Shown here: positions 23,582-31,858 of the stretch, piece by piece
How positions within the stretch are numbered: position 1 is the first letter of the stretch
How the letters are laid out: every line of letters begins with the position of its first letter
DNA from: Deltaproteobacteria bacterium
GTDB taxonomy: Bacteria > Myxococcota_A > UBA9160 > SZUA-336
Direction: 5' to 3'
DNA length: 33,921 bases
Assembly: GCA_016875225.1 (NCBI GenBank)
Contig: VGRW01000038.1
Span: 1 to 33,921 of the forward strand
Notes under the pieces: generated by a model
The model's input: the letters and a program-made list of their open reading frames with translations, nothing else
Told to the model about the DNA's origin: nothing
The model's database searches: none
Translations under genes and position numbers: made by a program

Positions 23582-24919
23582 ATGAGGGGTCTTTCGGCGC
23601 TCTTTGCGAGCGGGTTGCTGGTCGCAGCAGCGGCTGTCGCGCCGGTCGCGTCGGCGGATGGCTCCCCATTCCCGATTCTCACCGCCTCGATCGAGCCCGC
23701 ACCCCGCTCCGAGATGTCGACCCGCTACGGCGATCTCTCGGATCTCCTCGCACCCGAGACGGATCGATCGCTCGATCCCGTGCTCGCGAGTGCGACCGAC
23801 TCGACGCTCACGATCGCGACCGGTCGCGTGCCCAAGGGCGGAACGCTGGCCGGCGCGCTGCGCGGCTCCGGTGTGAGCCCGATCCTCGTCGATCAGATTG
23901 CGCGCGGGCTGCGGCCGGTCTTCGACTTCCGCCGCGCGCGCCCGGGCGACTTCTACGCGCTGATCCGCAGCGAAGCTGGAGAGCTGCTCTCGTTCGAGTA
24001 CCAGCGCGGACGCGGAGAGATCTACCGCCTCGATCGCAACCCGAGCGGCGGATTGGTCGCGAAGAAGGAAGTCGCTCCGCTGGAGCGACGCATCCTGCAG
24101 CTCGGCGGCGTCGTCACGGGATCGCTGTTCAACTCGCTGGTCGATCTCGGCGAGCGCGCCGAGCTCGTCCACTCCTTCACCGACATCTTCCTCTGGGACT
24201 TCGACTTCTCGACGCAGACCCGGTCCGGCGACGAGTTCCGCATGGTCTTCGAGAAGTACTTCGACAAGGACGGCTTCGTCCGGTACGGGCGCGTGCTTGC
24301 CGCCGAGTACCGTTCGTCGAAGGCGAAGCGCTCCTACGTCGCGGTCTGGTTCGAGGACGAAACCGGCCGCGGCGACTACTTCTCGCCCGAGGGCAATTCG
24401 GTGCGCCGCTCGTTCCTGAAGGCGCCGGTGAAGTACAGCCGCATCTCTTCTCGCTACAGCAAGGCGCGGCTGCACCCGGTGCTCCACGTACGCCGGCCGC
24501 ACGAAGCCGTGGACTACGCGGCTCCCGTCGGCACGCCGGTCTGGTCGGTGGCCAACGGCAAGGTCGTCCACGTCGGTTGGAGCGGTGGGCTCGGGCGCAC
24601 GGTGAAGGTCAAGCACAGCAATGGCTACATCACCTTCTACGCGCATCTCTCGCGCTTCGCGCAGGGACTGCGCGTCGGCCAGCAGGTCTCGCAGAAGCAG
24701 CTGCTCGGCTACGTCGGCATGACCGGCCTCGCGAGCGGGCCGCATCTAGACTTCCGGATCCAGAAGAACGGCCGCTTCTTCGACCCGCTCGCGGTGAAGT
24801 TCGAGATGGGTGAGCCGGTGCCTTCGCGCTCTCGCGCGCGCTTCAACCAGATCAAGGACATGCGCCTCGCAGAGCTGCAGGCAGCGGAGCTCTCGGCCGG
24901 CCTCGACGCGGCACTCTGA
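23582..24919 (+). CDS. Secreted M23-family peptidoglycan endopeptidase
   Basis: Periplasmic metallopeptidase that cuts peptidoglycan peptides or binds wall. The 445 residues start with a signal peptide (MRGLSALFASGLLVAAAAVA, cleavage near ASA-DG) at an ATG preceded by GGAGG. The middle has an OapA/LysM-like region (RVPKGGTLAGALRGSGVS...RPVFDFRRARPGDFY, about 80-140) and a linker domain. The C-terminal LytM/M23 domain has the zinc ligands H307 and D311 in RPHEAVDYAAPVGTPV; the usual HLH motif is GPHLDF (H388, D390), so the third ligand position is Asp rather than His, a variant I recall from some M23 proteins. The domain ends NGRFFDPLAVKF. Divergent to the ceramidase-fold gene under a CRP-like site. 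Confidence 0.9.
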   Translation: MRGLSALFASGLLVAAAAVAPVASADGSPFPILTASIEPAPRSEMSTRYGDLSDLLAPETDRSLDPVLASATDSTLTIATGRVPKGGTLAGALRGSGVSPILVDQIARGLRPVFDFRRARPGDFYALIRSEAGELLSFEYQRGRGEIYRLDRNPSGGLVAKKEVAPLERRILQLGGVVTGSLFNSLVDLGERAELVHSFTDIFLWDFDFSTQTRSGDEFRMVFEKYFDKDGFVRYGRVLAAEYRSSKAKRSYVAVWFEDETGRGDYFSPEGNSVRRSFLKAPVKYSRISSRYSKARLHPVLHVRRPHEAVDYAAPVGTPVWSVANGKVVHVGWSGGLGRTVKVKHSNGYITFYAHLSRFAQGLRVGQQVSQKQLLGYVGMTGLASGPHLDFRIQKNGRFFDPLAVKFEMGEPVPSRSRARFNQIKDMRLAELQAAELSAGLDAAL

Positions 24920-24928
24920 CCCGACGCG

Positions 24929-26293
24929 TCAGGCGAGCTGACGCGAGACGATTGCGGCGACGACGGCGTCGCCCTCCACGTTCGCCATCGTGCGAAACGT
25001 GTCGAGGAAGCGGTCGATCGTGAGCAGCAGACCCACGGCTTCGCCGGGCAGGCCTGCCGCCTCGAGCACGATGACCATCGTGACCATGCCGGCACTCGGG
25101 ATTCCGGGAGCGCCGATGGCCGTTGCGATCGAGACCACGAACACGACGAGCTGACCGCCGAAGCCGAGATCGACTCCGTAGATGGCGGCCACGAAGAGCG
25201 CCGCAACGGCTTCGTAGAGCGCGGTGCCGTCCATGTTGACGGTAGCGCCGAGCGGCAGCACGAAGCTCGAGATCTGCGGAGGAACGCCGAGTCCGTCCTC
25301 TACGCAGCGGGTCGTGACCGGGAGCGTGGCCGTGCTCGAGCTGGTCGTGAAGGCAACGACGAGCGCTTCACGAATTCCCCGGAACAGAGCCAGCGGCCTG
25401 ATCCCACCCAGGTACCAGGCCATCGCGGGAAGCGTAACCACGGCGTGAAAGAGCGTTCCGAAGATCACGACACCCGAGAACGCGGCGAGGTTGTCGACGA
25501 TCACGCGGAAGCTCACGGTCGCGACCAGATGCCCGATCAGAGCGAAGATCCCGACCGGCGCGAGGCGAACGAACCAGCTGATGATCAACATCACGGCCGC
25601 CGACGCGCCGGAGAGCGTGGCGATCAGGGACGCGCCGATCGGTCCGAGCTCGAGCAACGCAACTCCGAGCAGGATCGCGAACAGGACGATCGGAAGGATC
25701 TTTCCCTCGGCCAGCGCGGCGATCGGGTTCGAGGTCATCTGAGAGACCGTCGCGACCAGGAACTCGCCGAGCCCGGGAGGGCCCTGCGGCGCGGCCGGAA
25801 CCGCACCGACCGCCTCGCGAAAGAACTCGCTCTGCGCGAGGGCGCTGCCCGCTCCCGGCTGCACCAGGTTCACGAGCAGGAGACCCGTGCCCGCAGCCAG
25901 CACCATCGTAAGCAGGTAGAGCGCGAGCGTGCGCGTGCCCAGGCGGCCCAGCTGCCTCGCCCCTCCCATGCTCGCGATTCCGTGCACGATGGAGAGCAGG
26001 ATCATGGGCGCGATCAGCATCTTCAGAAGCCCGATGAAGAGCTTTCCCACACTCTGCATCGCGTCGGAGGCGGCGGCGTCGAGGAGCCCCGCGCCGACCG
26101 CTCGACCGAAGGCCACACCCAGCAGCGTCGCGATCGCGATCTGCCAATTGAGCGAGACGGGCGTCGACAGGCAGAAGACGAGCAGGGCCACGGCGAAGCA
26201 CGCCCAAGCCAGCGCGGAGTGCCCGGCGATCCCTGCGATTGCGAAGCCGCCGAGCGCCGTCGCGATCGCCAGCCATCCCTTCGAGCCGTTCAA
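24929..26293 (-). CDS. Dicarboxylate/amino-acid:cation symporter (SDF/DAACS family)
   Basis: Inner-membrane secondary transporter for C4-dicarboxylates or acidic amino acids driven by sodium or protons. The 454 residues form about eight hydrophobic segments plus re-entrant loops. Substrate-site signatures are FTTSSSTATLPVT (serine-rich hairpin) and LGATVNMDGTALYEAV, followed by AIGAPGIPSAGMV. The start is a TTG at 26293, 9 nt from a TATACT on the minus strand, with no Shine-Dalgarno. Its stop converges on the M23 gene with 9 bp between. The substrate is not predictable from this sequence alone. Confidence 0.95.
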   Translation of the reverse strand: MNGSKGWLAIATALGGFAIAGIAGHSALAWACFAVALLVFCLSTPVSLNWQIAIATLLGVAFGRAVGAGLLDAAASDAMQSVGKLFIGLLKMLIAPMILLSIVHGIASMGGARQLGRLGTRTLALYLLTMVLAAGTGLLLVNLVQPGAGSALAQSEFFREAVGAVPAAPQGPPGLGEFLVATVSQMTSNPIAALAEGKILPIVLFAILLGVALLELGPIGASLIATLSGASAAVMLIISWFVRLAPVGIFALIGHLVATVSFRVIVDNLAAFSGVVIFGTLFHAVVTLPAMAWYLGGIRPLALFRGIREALVVAFTTSSSTATLPVTTRCVEDGLGVPPQISSFVLPLGATVNMDGTALYEAVAALFVAAIYGVDLGFGGQLVVFVVSIATAIGAPGIPSAGMVTMVIVLEAAGLPGEAVGLLLTIDRFLDTFRTMANVEGDAVVAAIVSRQLA

Positions 26294-26302
26294 AGCGCCG
26301 CG

Positions 26303-26343
26303 AGTATACCGCCGCGATCCTGGCGGCCCGAATGAAATACACT
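26303..26343. promoter_or_regulatory. Divergent -10 elements for the symporter and the plus-strand operon
   Basis: In the 56-bp gap between divergent starts, the minus strand carries TATACT at 26303-26308, 9 nt before the TTG at 26293, and the plus strand carries TACACT at 26338-26343, 6 nt before the ATG at 26350. Both imply leaderless or near-leaderless mRNAs. The -35 regions would overlap, so the two promoters could interfere with each other. The plus-strand hexamer also argues for ATG 26350 over ATG 26332. Confidence 0.5.
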
Positions 26344-26349
26344 CGCCAG

Positions 26350-26775
26350 ATGGACAGAGCGCGATTCCGGAAGCTGGCAGAGGATCTTGCGTCTCGAGAC
26401 CCGGGCCTGGCCGAGCGCATCGGTGTGGTGGACGACGCCGCGCGCCTGCTGCGGGACCAGGCCTTCCACGCCGTCGAGGCGTTCCGCGAGCGAGCGCGCG
26501 AGCTTGGCGCGCCCTACCTGGGGAACCTCGAGGTCTCCGCGGTGGAGCCGGACGAGAAGCATGTCGACAGCGTCCAGTTTCGGGTGAGTCGCGGGAGATT
26601 CGAGCTGCTCTGCATCGCGATCGCGCAGGATTCCGGGAAGGTGCGCCTGGTGGGACCGTTCAAGCGCGGCAAGCAGGAGGGACCGTGCCACGAGGCGCCG
26701 CTGCGCGGCGACGTCGTGGAGAAGGCGCTCGAGGATCGCATCGAGCAGCTCTTGCGCGAGGCGTCGGGCGGTTGA
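26350..26775 (+). CDS. Hypothetical protein (141 aa)
   Basis: I do not recognise this family. It is soluble, without signal peptide or membrane segment, and opens with a helix rich in Arg, Ala and Leu (MDRARFRKLAEDLASRD), followed by two more helices and an alternating hydrophobic strand region (VDSVQFRVSRGRFELLCIAI, KVRLVGPFKRGK), and ends in a helix EKALEDRIEQLLREA. Start ATG at 26350 is chosen for its -10 at 26338-26343; an upstream ATG at 26332 is less likely because it lies in the promoter. It overlaps the next gene by 4 bp (TTGA), so it is the first gene of an operon with a non-canonical NTP phosphatase and gshA. Confidence 0.7.
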   Translation: MDRARFRKLAEDLASRDPGLAERIGVVDDAARLLRDQAFHAVEAFRERARELGAPYLGNLEVSAVEPDEKHVDSVQFRVSRGRFELLCIAIAQDSGKVRLVGPFKRGKQEGPCHEAPLRGDVVEKALEDRIEQLLREASGG

Positions 26776-27356
26776 ACTCGAGCGTTCTCGTGCGCGTGGG
26801 TAGCCGGAATCCCGCCAAGCTCGAGGCCGTGCGGAGCGGGCTCGCCCCGTTCTTCGCGAGCGTCGTGACGGAATCGGCGGAGATCCCGAGCGGCGTCGAC
26901 GCGCAGCCGCTCGGCTGGGCGGAGATCATCGCGGGCGCGCGCAGCCGCGCGCGCGGTGCTCATCGCGTCGGTCCGTGCGACCTCGCGGCCGGAATCGAGG
27001 ACGGCCTGATTCCGGTCCCGGACGCGGCGATCGGATGGGTGAACATCGGCTGCTGCGTGCTCTACGACGGGGCGCGCGAGGCGGTCGGATTCACGGCGGG
27101 CTTCAGCTACCCGCCGGAGTGCGTCCGCCTCGCGACGGCGACCGAGCGCACGCCGATCGGAGACGCGTTCGACTCGCTCTATCGCGCGCCGGCGGGTCTC
27201 TCCGACCCGGGCAGCGCAGCTGGCAACATCGGCCGACTGAGCGGCGGAGTCCTGACTCGCGCCGAGTATGGCGCTCAGGCCGTCGTGTGCGCGTTCGTCC
27301 GCTGGCTTCATCCAGACCTCTACCGGTACGCGCCGTGCGCGGGAGCGCCGACATGA
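26772..27356 (+). CDS. DUF84/YjjX-type non-canonical purine NTP phosphatase
   Basis: A 194-residue protein of the YjjX (DUF84) family, which hydrolyses ITP and XTP to protect nucleotide pools. It opens VRVGSRNPAKLEAVRSGL, the NPAK motif of the family, with PSGVDAQPLGWAEIIAGARSRA and AAGIEDGLIPV further on; the GIEDGL segment is the typical metal-site region. The TTG at 26772 overlaps the upstream TGA as TTGA, and no other start gives the full N-terminus. Its stop overlaps the gshA ATG (ATGA). The linkage of this enzyme with gshA may reflect oxidative-damage handling; that is inference. Confidence 0.85.
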   Translation: MNSSVLVRVGSRNPAKLEAVRSGLAPFFASVVTESAEIPSGVDAQPLGWAEIIAGARSRARGAHRVGPCDLAAGIEDGLIPVPDAAIGWVNIGCCVLYDGAREAVGFTAGFSYPPECVRLATATERTPIGDAFDSLYRAPAGLSDPGSAAGNIGRLSGGVLTRAEYGAQAVVCAFVRWLHPDLYRYAPCAGAPT

Positions 27357-28729
27357 GCTTGACGCGGGACGACCCGCGCTTCGAGCATCCGATCGAGGCG
27401 GTCGAGCAGCTCGTCGACTTCTTCCGCCAAGGCGAGACGCCGCGTGCGGATTGGCGCGTTGGCACCGAGCACGAGAAGATCGGGCTCTACGCGCAGAGTC
27501 TGCGCCCCGTCCCGTACGAGGGCGAGCGCGGGATCCGCGCGCTGCTCGCGGCGATCTCCAGCCGATTCGGCTGGAAGCCCCTGCTCGACGCCGGCATGCT
27601 CGTCGGACTCGAGCGCGATGGAAGCACGATCACGCTGGAGCCCGGCGGTCAGCTCGAGCTGTCCGGCGCGCCGCTCGCGTCGATCCACGAGACGGTGCGC
27701 GAGTTCCGCGAGCACATCGCGCTGGTGAATCAGGTGTCGGCCCCGCTCGGAATCATCTGGCTCGGCCTCGGCGTGCACCCGATCGCCGGTATCGACGAGA
27801 TGCCGCGGATGCCTCGCGAGCGGCACGCGATCATGCGCGAGTACCTCGGACGGCGCGACGAGCTCGGCCTGCACATGATGCACGCCACGGCGGGAGTGCA
27901 GGCGAACTTCGACTTCGATTGCGAGGCCGACGCCGCGAAGAAGCTGCGGCTCGCGCTCGCGGCTTCGCCGATCTCCTCCGCGCTCTTTGCCAACTCGGGC
28001 ATCAGCCAGGGCCGTCCGAACGGATTCGAGTCCTGGCGCGCCTGGATCTGGCGCCACACCGACAACGACCGCTGGAGCCTGCTGCCCTTTGCTTTCGAGG
28101 CGAGCTTCGGCGCTGGCACGGCCTATCGCGCGTACACGGAGTGGGCGCTCGACGTGCCGATGTTCCTGATCGTGCGCGACGGACGGAGCATTCCCGCCCA
28201 CGGCCAGACCTTCCGAGAATTCCTGACGAACGGCCGGGACGGAATGCGCGCCTCGCTCGCGGACTGGAACGTGCACCTGACCACACTGTTCCCGGAGGTC
28301 CGCCTGAAGCGCGTGATCGAGACTCGCGGGACCGATGCCGTCCCTGGTGCGGCGGTTTGCGCGCTGCCCGCGTTCTGGAAGGGTCTGCTCTACGACGAGA
28401 CCGCTCTAGAGGCCGGACTCGCGCGGATCCACGCCTGGACCCACGACCAGGTCTTCGCACTGCACGGCGAGGTTGCGCGAGCCGGACTGCAGGCGAGAGC
28501 CCCCGACGCCACGGTGCTGGACGTCGCGCGCGAGCTGCTCGCGCTCTCGAGAGCGGGGTTGGCCCGACAGGCCGTGCTCGACGCAGCGGGTCGCGACGAG
28601 TCGATCCATCTCGAGCCGCTCGAGGCCGTCGTCGGGCGCGGAAGCAGCCCGGCGCGTGCGGTGCTCGAGAGCTGGAACGGGCCGTGGCAGAAGGCGATTC
28701 CCAAGCTGATCGAATACGCGAAGTACTGA
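27353..28729 (+). CDS. gshA: Glutamate-cysteine ligase, plant-type (GCS2 family)
   Basis: Joins glutamate and cysteine, the first step of glutathione synthesis, using ATP. The 458 residues resemble the plant/alphaproteobacterial GCS2 type rather than the enterobacterial GshA. Hallmarks are WRVGTEHEKIGLY near the start, GSTITLEPGGQLELSGAP (metal/ATP-site glutamates), GLGVHPI, MMHATAGVQANFDF and, at the C-terminus, NGPWQKAIPKLIEYAKY. Start ATG at 27353 overlaps the upstream stop. No gshB is in this window. The gene is followed by 137 bp without a gene up to the BON protein, so it ends the operon. Confidence 0.93.
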   Translation: MSLTRDDPRFEHPIEAVEQLVDFFRQGETPRADWRVGTEHEKIGLYAQSLRPVPYEGERGIRALLAAISSRFGWKPLLDAGMLVGLERDGSTITLEPGGQLELSGAPLASIHETVREFREHIALVNQVSAPLGIIWLGLGVHPIAGIDEMPRMPRERHAIMREYLGRRDELGLHMMHATAGVQANFDFDCEADAAKKLRLALAASPISSALFANSGISQGRPNGFESWRAWIWRHTDNDRWSLLPFAFEASFGAGTAYRAYTEWALDVPMFLIVRDGRSIPAHGQTFREFLTNGRDGMRASLADWNVHLTTLFPEVRLKRVIETRGTDAVPGAAVCALPAFWKGLLYDETALEAGLARIHAWTHDQVFALHGEVARAGLQARAPDATVLDVARELLALSRAGLARQAVLDAAGRDESIHLEPLEAVVGRGSSPARAVLESWNGPWQKAIPKLIEYAKY

Positions 28730-28772
28730 CTCTGTCGGATCTGGCGAATCGAGATGCCCAAGCCAATCGCGG

Positions 28773-28802
28773 TTGACCGTTGCGAGCAGCGTCCGATAGG
28801 CT
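28773..28802 (+). promoter_or_regulatory. Sigma70-like promoter of the BON gene (TTGACC-N18-TAGGCT)
   Basis: The gap 28730-28866 contains TTGACC at 28773-28778 and TAGGCT at 28797-28802 with an 18-bp spacer, predicting a start near 28809 and a leader of about 58 nt. It is one of the two best sigma70-like promoters seen in the window. Nothing else identifiable lies between gshA and this element. Confidence 0.6.
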
Positions 28803-28822
28803 ACGGCCCGATTCAACGCTGG

Positions 28823-28836
28823 GCCCGATATCGGGC
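28823..28836. promoter_or_regulatory. Perfect palindrome GCCCGATATCGGGC in the BON leader
   Basis: A 14-bp perfect palindrome lies about 14-28 nt after the predicted start. A second copy of its left arm, GGCCCGAT, sits at 28805-28812 and could pair with ATCGGGC at 28830-28836 in the RNA. Either an operator (repressor downstream of the start) or an RNA switch is possible; the sequence cannot decide. Confidence 0.45.
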
Positions 28837-28866
28837 ACCCAAGCACCCACTTCGGAGGCAGTCCAA

Positions 28867-29385
28867 ATGAATCGGTCCGTGCGCGCCGTGTTCGCTATCG
28901 CAGTCGCTCTCTGCGTCGGGTTCGCCGTGCAGGCCTCGGCCCAGAGCCAGGCCGAGTTCAAGCGAGAGCTGAAGGCCGGGAAGGATCTCTACAAGGTGCC
29001 CGGAATGATGGAAGTCACCGTGAAGTCGATGCGCGGCATGATGATGATGACCGGCAACGTCGCCACGGCAGAGGACAGCAAGAAGGCCGAGGAGATCATC
29101 AAGGGCATGCGCGGGGTGAAGGAAGTCCGAAACCGCATCCGCGTGGGCAACGTCGAGGACTGCAGCGCCGCCACCGACGAGACGGTCATGGCCAAGGTCG
29201 AGAAGGAGATCGGCAACGACGAGGAGCTGACCCAGGCCAGGCGCAAGATCGACATCCAGATCAAGGACCGGAACCTGGTCGTGAAGGGCGGTCTCAAGGA
29301 CTACTCGCAGGCCGGCTCGCTGATCAATCTGATCAAGCGCGTGCCCTGCGTGAATTCGCTGAACTACGAGGATCTCGACTACTGA
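28867..29385 (+). CDS. Periplasmic BON-domain protein
   Basis: A 172-residue exported protein. A signal peptide covers residues 1 to about 24 ([15 protein letters not shown], cleavage before QSQ). The mature part carries two BON-like modules, about 45-95 ([20 protein letters not shown] then [12 protein letters not shown]) and about 105-170 ([14 protein letters not shown], then [17 protein letters not shown] and RVPCVNSL), the usual strand-helix-strand pattern of BON domains, which bind lipid surfaces as in OsmY and BamE-like contexts. Two cysteines, C99 and C161, could form a disulfide. The run of methionines at residues 58-61 in the first BON is unusual. ATG at 28867 follows GGAGG 8 nt upstream. 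It is monocistronic, with its own promoter and terminator. Confidence 0.85.
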   Translation: MNRSVRAVFAIAVALCVGFAVQASAQSQAEFKRELKAGKDLYKVPGMMEVTVKSMRGMMMMTGNVATAEDSKKAEEIIKGMRGVKEVRNRIRVGNVEDCSAATDETVMAKVEKEIGNDEELTQARRKIDIQIKDRNLVVKGGLKDYSQAGSLINLIKRVPCVNSLNYEDLDY

Positions 29386-29412
29386 TCGCGCGAGCGACCG
29401 AGATCCGCTGCG

Positions 29413-29451
29413 GAAGAGCCGCTGCCGCCAGGCAGCGGCTCTTCTCGTTTT
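29413..29451 (+). terminator. Strong intrinsic terminator
   Basis: A 14-bp perfect stem (29413-29426 with 29431-29444) has a GCCA tetraloop and is followed by TCGTTTT. It lies 28 bp after the BON stop and separates that gene from lon. Confidence 0.92.
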
Positions 29452-29462
29452 CAGGCCTGGAG

Positions 29463-29490
29463 TTGACCGAGACCGGCATGGCTCTAGCGT
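29463..29490 (+). promoter_or_regulatory. Sigma70-like promoter of lon (TTGACC-N16-TAGCGT)
   Basis: TTGACC at 29463-29468 and TAGCGT at 29485-29490 with a 16-bp spacer. The ATG is 10 nt after the -10, with no Shine-Dalgarno, so the mRNA would be leaderless or nearly so. No heat-shock-type (CIRCE or sigma32-like) element was seen. Confidence 0.6.
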
Positions 29491-29500
29491 TGCCCGCACG

Positions 29501-31858
29501 ATGAGTGAAGGCGAGACGACCTCGGTCGAGATCGGCGGCGAGCGGGTGGAAGTGCCCGTTCGCGTTCCGGTATTGCCGGTGCGCAATACCGTGATCTTTC
29601 CAGGCGTGACGCTGCCGCTGTCGGTCGGCCGCAAGGAGTCGCTCGCCGCAGTCCAACAGGCCGCTCGAAGCGGCGGTTTCCTGGTCGTGGTCACCCAGCG
29701 AACCCCCGAGACCGAGCAGCCGCGTCGCGAGGATCTCTACCCGGTCGGGACTCTTGCGAAGATCGTGCACCTCGCGGACACCGGCTCGGGTCTCTCGGTG
29801 GTGGCGGTCGGACTGGCGCGCGTGCGACTTCTCGGCTTCACCGAGGTCGGGCAGTTCCAGGAGGCCGAGACGGAGGTTCTTCCGGATCTGCTCGATCGCA
29901 CCTCGGAGGCGGAGGCCGCGCGTCGCACCGTTCAGCGGCTCGGAAAGGAGCTCGTCGAGCTTCGCGAAGACATCCCGGACGAGGCCGCGCAGATCCTGGA
30001 TCGTTTCGACGACCCCGCGCGCCTCGCCGACGTGATCGCGTTCAACGGCGCGATGCCCGTCGAGGAGAAGATCGAGCTGCTCTCGCAGCAGGACGTGCTG
30101 GCGCGGCTCCGCACGCTGATGCGGTACCTGATGCGCGAGATCCGGATCGCGCAGGTGTCGAAGTCCTTCGCGGAACGCGCGGCGGGCGAGATCGGCGAGG
30201 CGGAGCGTCGCAAGCTCCTGCGCGAGCAGCTGCACAAGATCCGAGCGGAGCTGGGCGAGGCGGACGAGCAGTCCGCAGAGGGTGACGAGCTGCGCGAGCG
30301 GCTCGAAGCTGCGGACCTTCCCGACGAAGTCCGCGAGGTGGCCGAGCGCGAGGTGAACCGCCTGGCGGGAATGCCCTCGCACTCGCCCGAGCGTTCGGTC
30401 ACGCGCACGTACGTGGAGTGGATTCTCGATCTGCCCTGGAAGACCGAGACCGAGGACGATCTCGATCTCGCCAACGCGAGGCGCATCCTCGACGAGGACC
30501 ATTTCGATCTCGAGAAGGTGAAGGAGCGGATCCTCGAGTACATGGCGGTGCGGCACCTCGTCCCCGATCCGAAGGGGCCGATCCTGTGCTTCGTCGGCCC
30601 GCCAGGCGTCGGCAAGACGTCGCTCGGCAAGTCGATCGCGCGCGCGATGGGCCGCAAGTTCGTGCGCTGCTCGCTCGGCGGCGTGCGCGACGAGGCGGAG
30701 ATCCGCGGTCACCGCCGCACCTACGTCGCCGCGCTGCCCGGGCGCGTGCTGCAGAACCTGCGGACGGCGGGAACGCGGAACCCCGTCTTCATCCTCGACG
30801 AGATCGACAAGGTCGGAATGGACTACCGCGGCGACCCGTCTTCCGCGCTGCTCGAGGTGCTCGATCCCGAGCAGAACTCGGCGTTCTCCGACCACTACGT
30901 CGAGCTGCCGTTCGATCTGTCGCGGGTGCTCTTCATCGCGACCGCCAATCGCATCGACACGATTCCGGCGCCGCTTCTCGATCGGATGGAGATCATCGAG
31001 CTGCCCGGCTACACCGCGCGCGAGAAGCTCCGAATCGGACGCGACCACCTGCTTCCCCGCCAGCTCTCCGAGCACGGTCTCGAGCCCGGCTCGATCGAGT
31101 TCGGCGACGAACTGCTTCTGCGCCTGATCGACGGCTACACGCGCGAAGCCGGCGTGCGCAGTCTCGAGCGCCAGGTGGCGTCGCTCGTGCGCAAGTGCGC
31201 GCTCGCGATCGCGGAGGGAAAGGGCGCGCCGCAGATCGGCCCGGCCGACCTCGCGAGGCTTCTCGGGCCGGCGCAGTTCACGCAGGAGGTCGCGGAGCGA
31301 AACGAACGGCCGGGAGTCGCGACCGGAATGGTCTGGACCCCCGTCGGTGGCGACATCGTCTTCGTCGAAGCGGCCCGAATGGAAGGCAAGCCGGAGCTGA
31401 ACCTCACCGGCCAGATGGGCGACGTCATGCGAGAGTCGGTCGAGGCGGCGCTCTCCTACGTGCGGACGAATGCCGAGGCCCTGGGGATCGATCCGGACTG
31501 TTTCGAGAAGACGAAAATCCACGTTCACGTGCCCGCGGGCGGCACCCCGAAGGACGGCCCTTCCGCAGGAATCACCATGATCGTGGCGCTGGCGAGCCTG
31601 CTCTCGGGAAAGCCCGTGCGCGGCGACCTCGCCATGACTGGCGAGATCACGCTGCGCGGGCAGGTTCTGCCGGTCGGTGGTATCAAGGGCAAGGTTCTCG
31701 CCGCCCACCGCGCGGGGATCAAGGAGCTGATTCTGCCCAGCCGCAACGCAAAGGACCTCGAGGACGTTCCGCCCGAGGTGCTCTCCGCGTTCAAGATCCA
31801 CCTCTTCGATCAGTCGATCGACGCGGTGCGCGAGGCGATTCCCGGCATTGGCGGATGA
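29501..31858 (+). CDS. lon: ATP-dependent protease Lon
   Basis: Cytoplasmic AAA+ serine protease that degrades misfolded and regulatory proteins. The 785 residues show the LAN substrate-binding domain ([13 protein letters not shown] near residue 23), a coiled coil (about 195-280), an AAA+ module with Walker [12 protein letters not shown] (K372), Walker [12 protein letters not shown] and sensor regions, and the C-terminal protease domain with catalytic S688 in [11 protein letters not shown] and K731 in [12 protein letters not shown], 43 residues apart as in E. coli. All catalytic residues are intact. Length is usual for LonA. The last codons overlap the TTG start of the following gene. The upstream terminator isolates it from the BON gene. 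Confidence 0.98.
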   Translation: MSEGETTSVEIGGERVEVPVRVPVLPVRNTVIFPGVTLPLSVGRKESLAAVQQAARSGGFLVVVTQRTPETEQPRREDLYPVGTLAKIVHLADTGSGLSVVAVGLARVRLLGFTEVGQFQEAETEVLPDLLDRTSEAEAARRTVQRLGKELVELREDIPDEAAQILDRFDDPARLADVIAFNGAMPVEEKIELLSQQDVLARLRTLMRYLMREIRIAQVSKSFAERAAGEIGEAERRKLLREQLHKIRAELGEADEQSAEGDELRERLEAADLPDEVREVAEREVNRLAGMPSHSPERSVTRTYVEWILDLPWKTETEDDLDLANARRILDEDHFDLEKVKERILEYMAVRHLVPDPKGPILCFVGPPGVGKTSLGKSIARAMGRKFVRCSLGGVRDEAEIRGHRRTYVAALPGRVLQNLRTAGTRNPVFILDEIDKVGMDYRGDPSSALLEVLDPEQNSAFSDHYVELPFDLSRVLFIATANRIDTIPAPLLDRMEIIELPGYTAREKLRIGRDHLLPRQLSEHGLEPGSIEFGDELLLRLIDGYTREAGVRSLERQVASLVRKCALAIAEGKGAPQIGPADLARLLGPAQFTQEVAERNERPGVATGMVWTPVGGDIVFVEAARMEGKPELNLTGQMGDVMRESVEAALSYVRTNAEALGIDPDCFEKTKIHVHVPAGGTPKDGPSAGITMIVALASLLSGKPVRGDLAMTGEITLRGQVLPVGGIKGKVLAAHRAGIKELILPSRNAKDLEDVPPEVLSAFKIHLFDQSIDAVREAIPGIGG

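Noticed and set aside
31855-31857. ATG overlapping the lon stop as start of the next gene
   Set aside because: It is in a different frame from the DUF6178-like product; the in-frame start is TTG at 31848.
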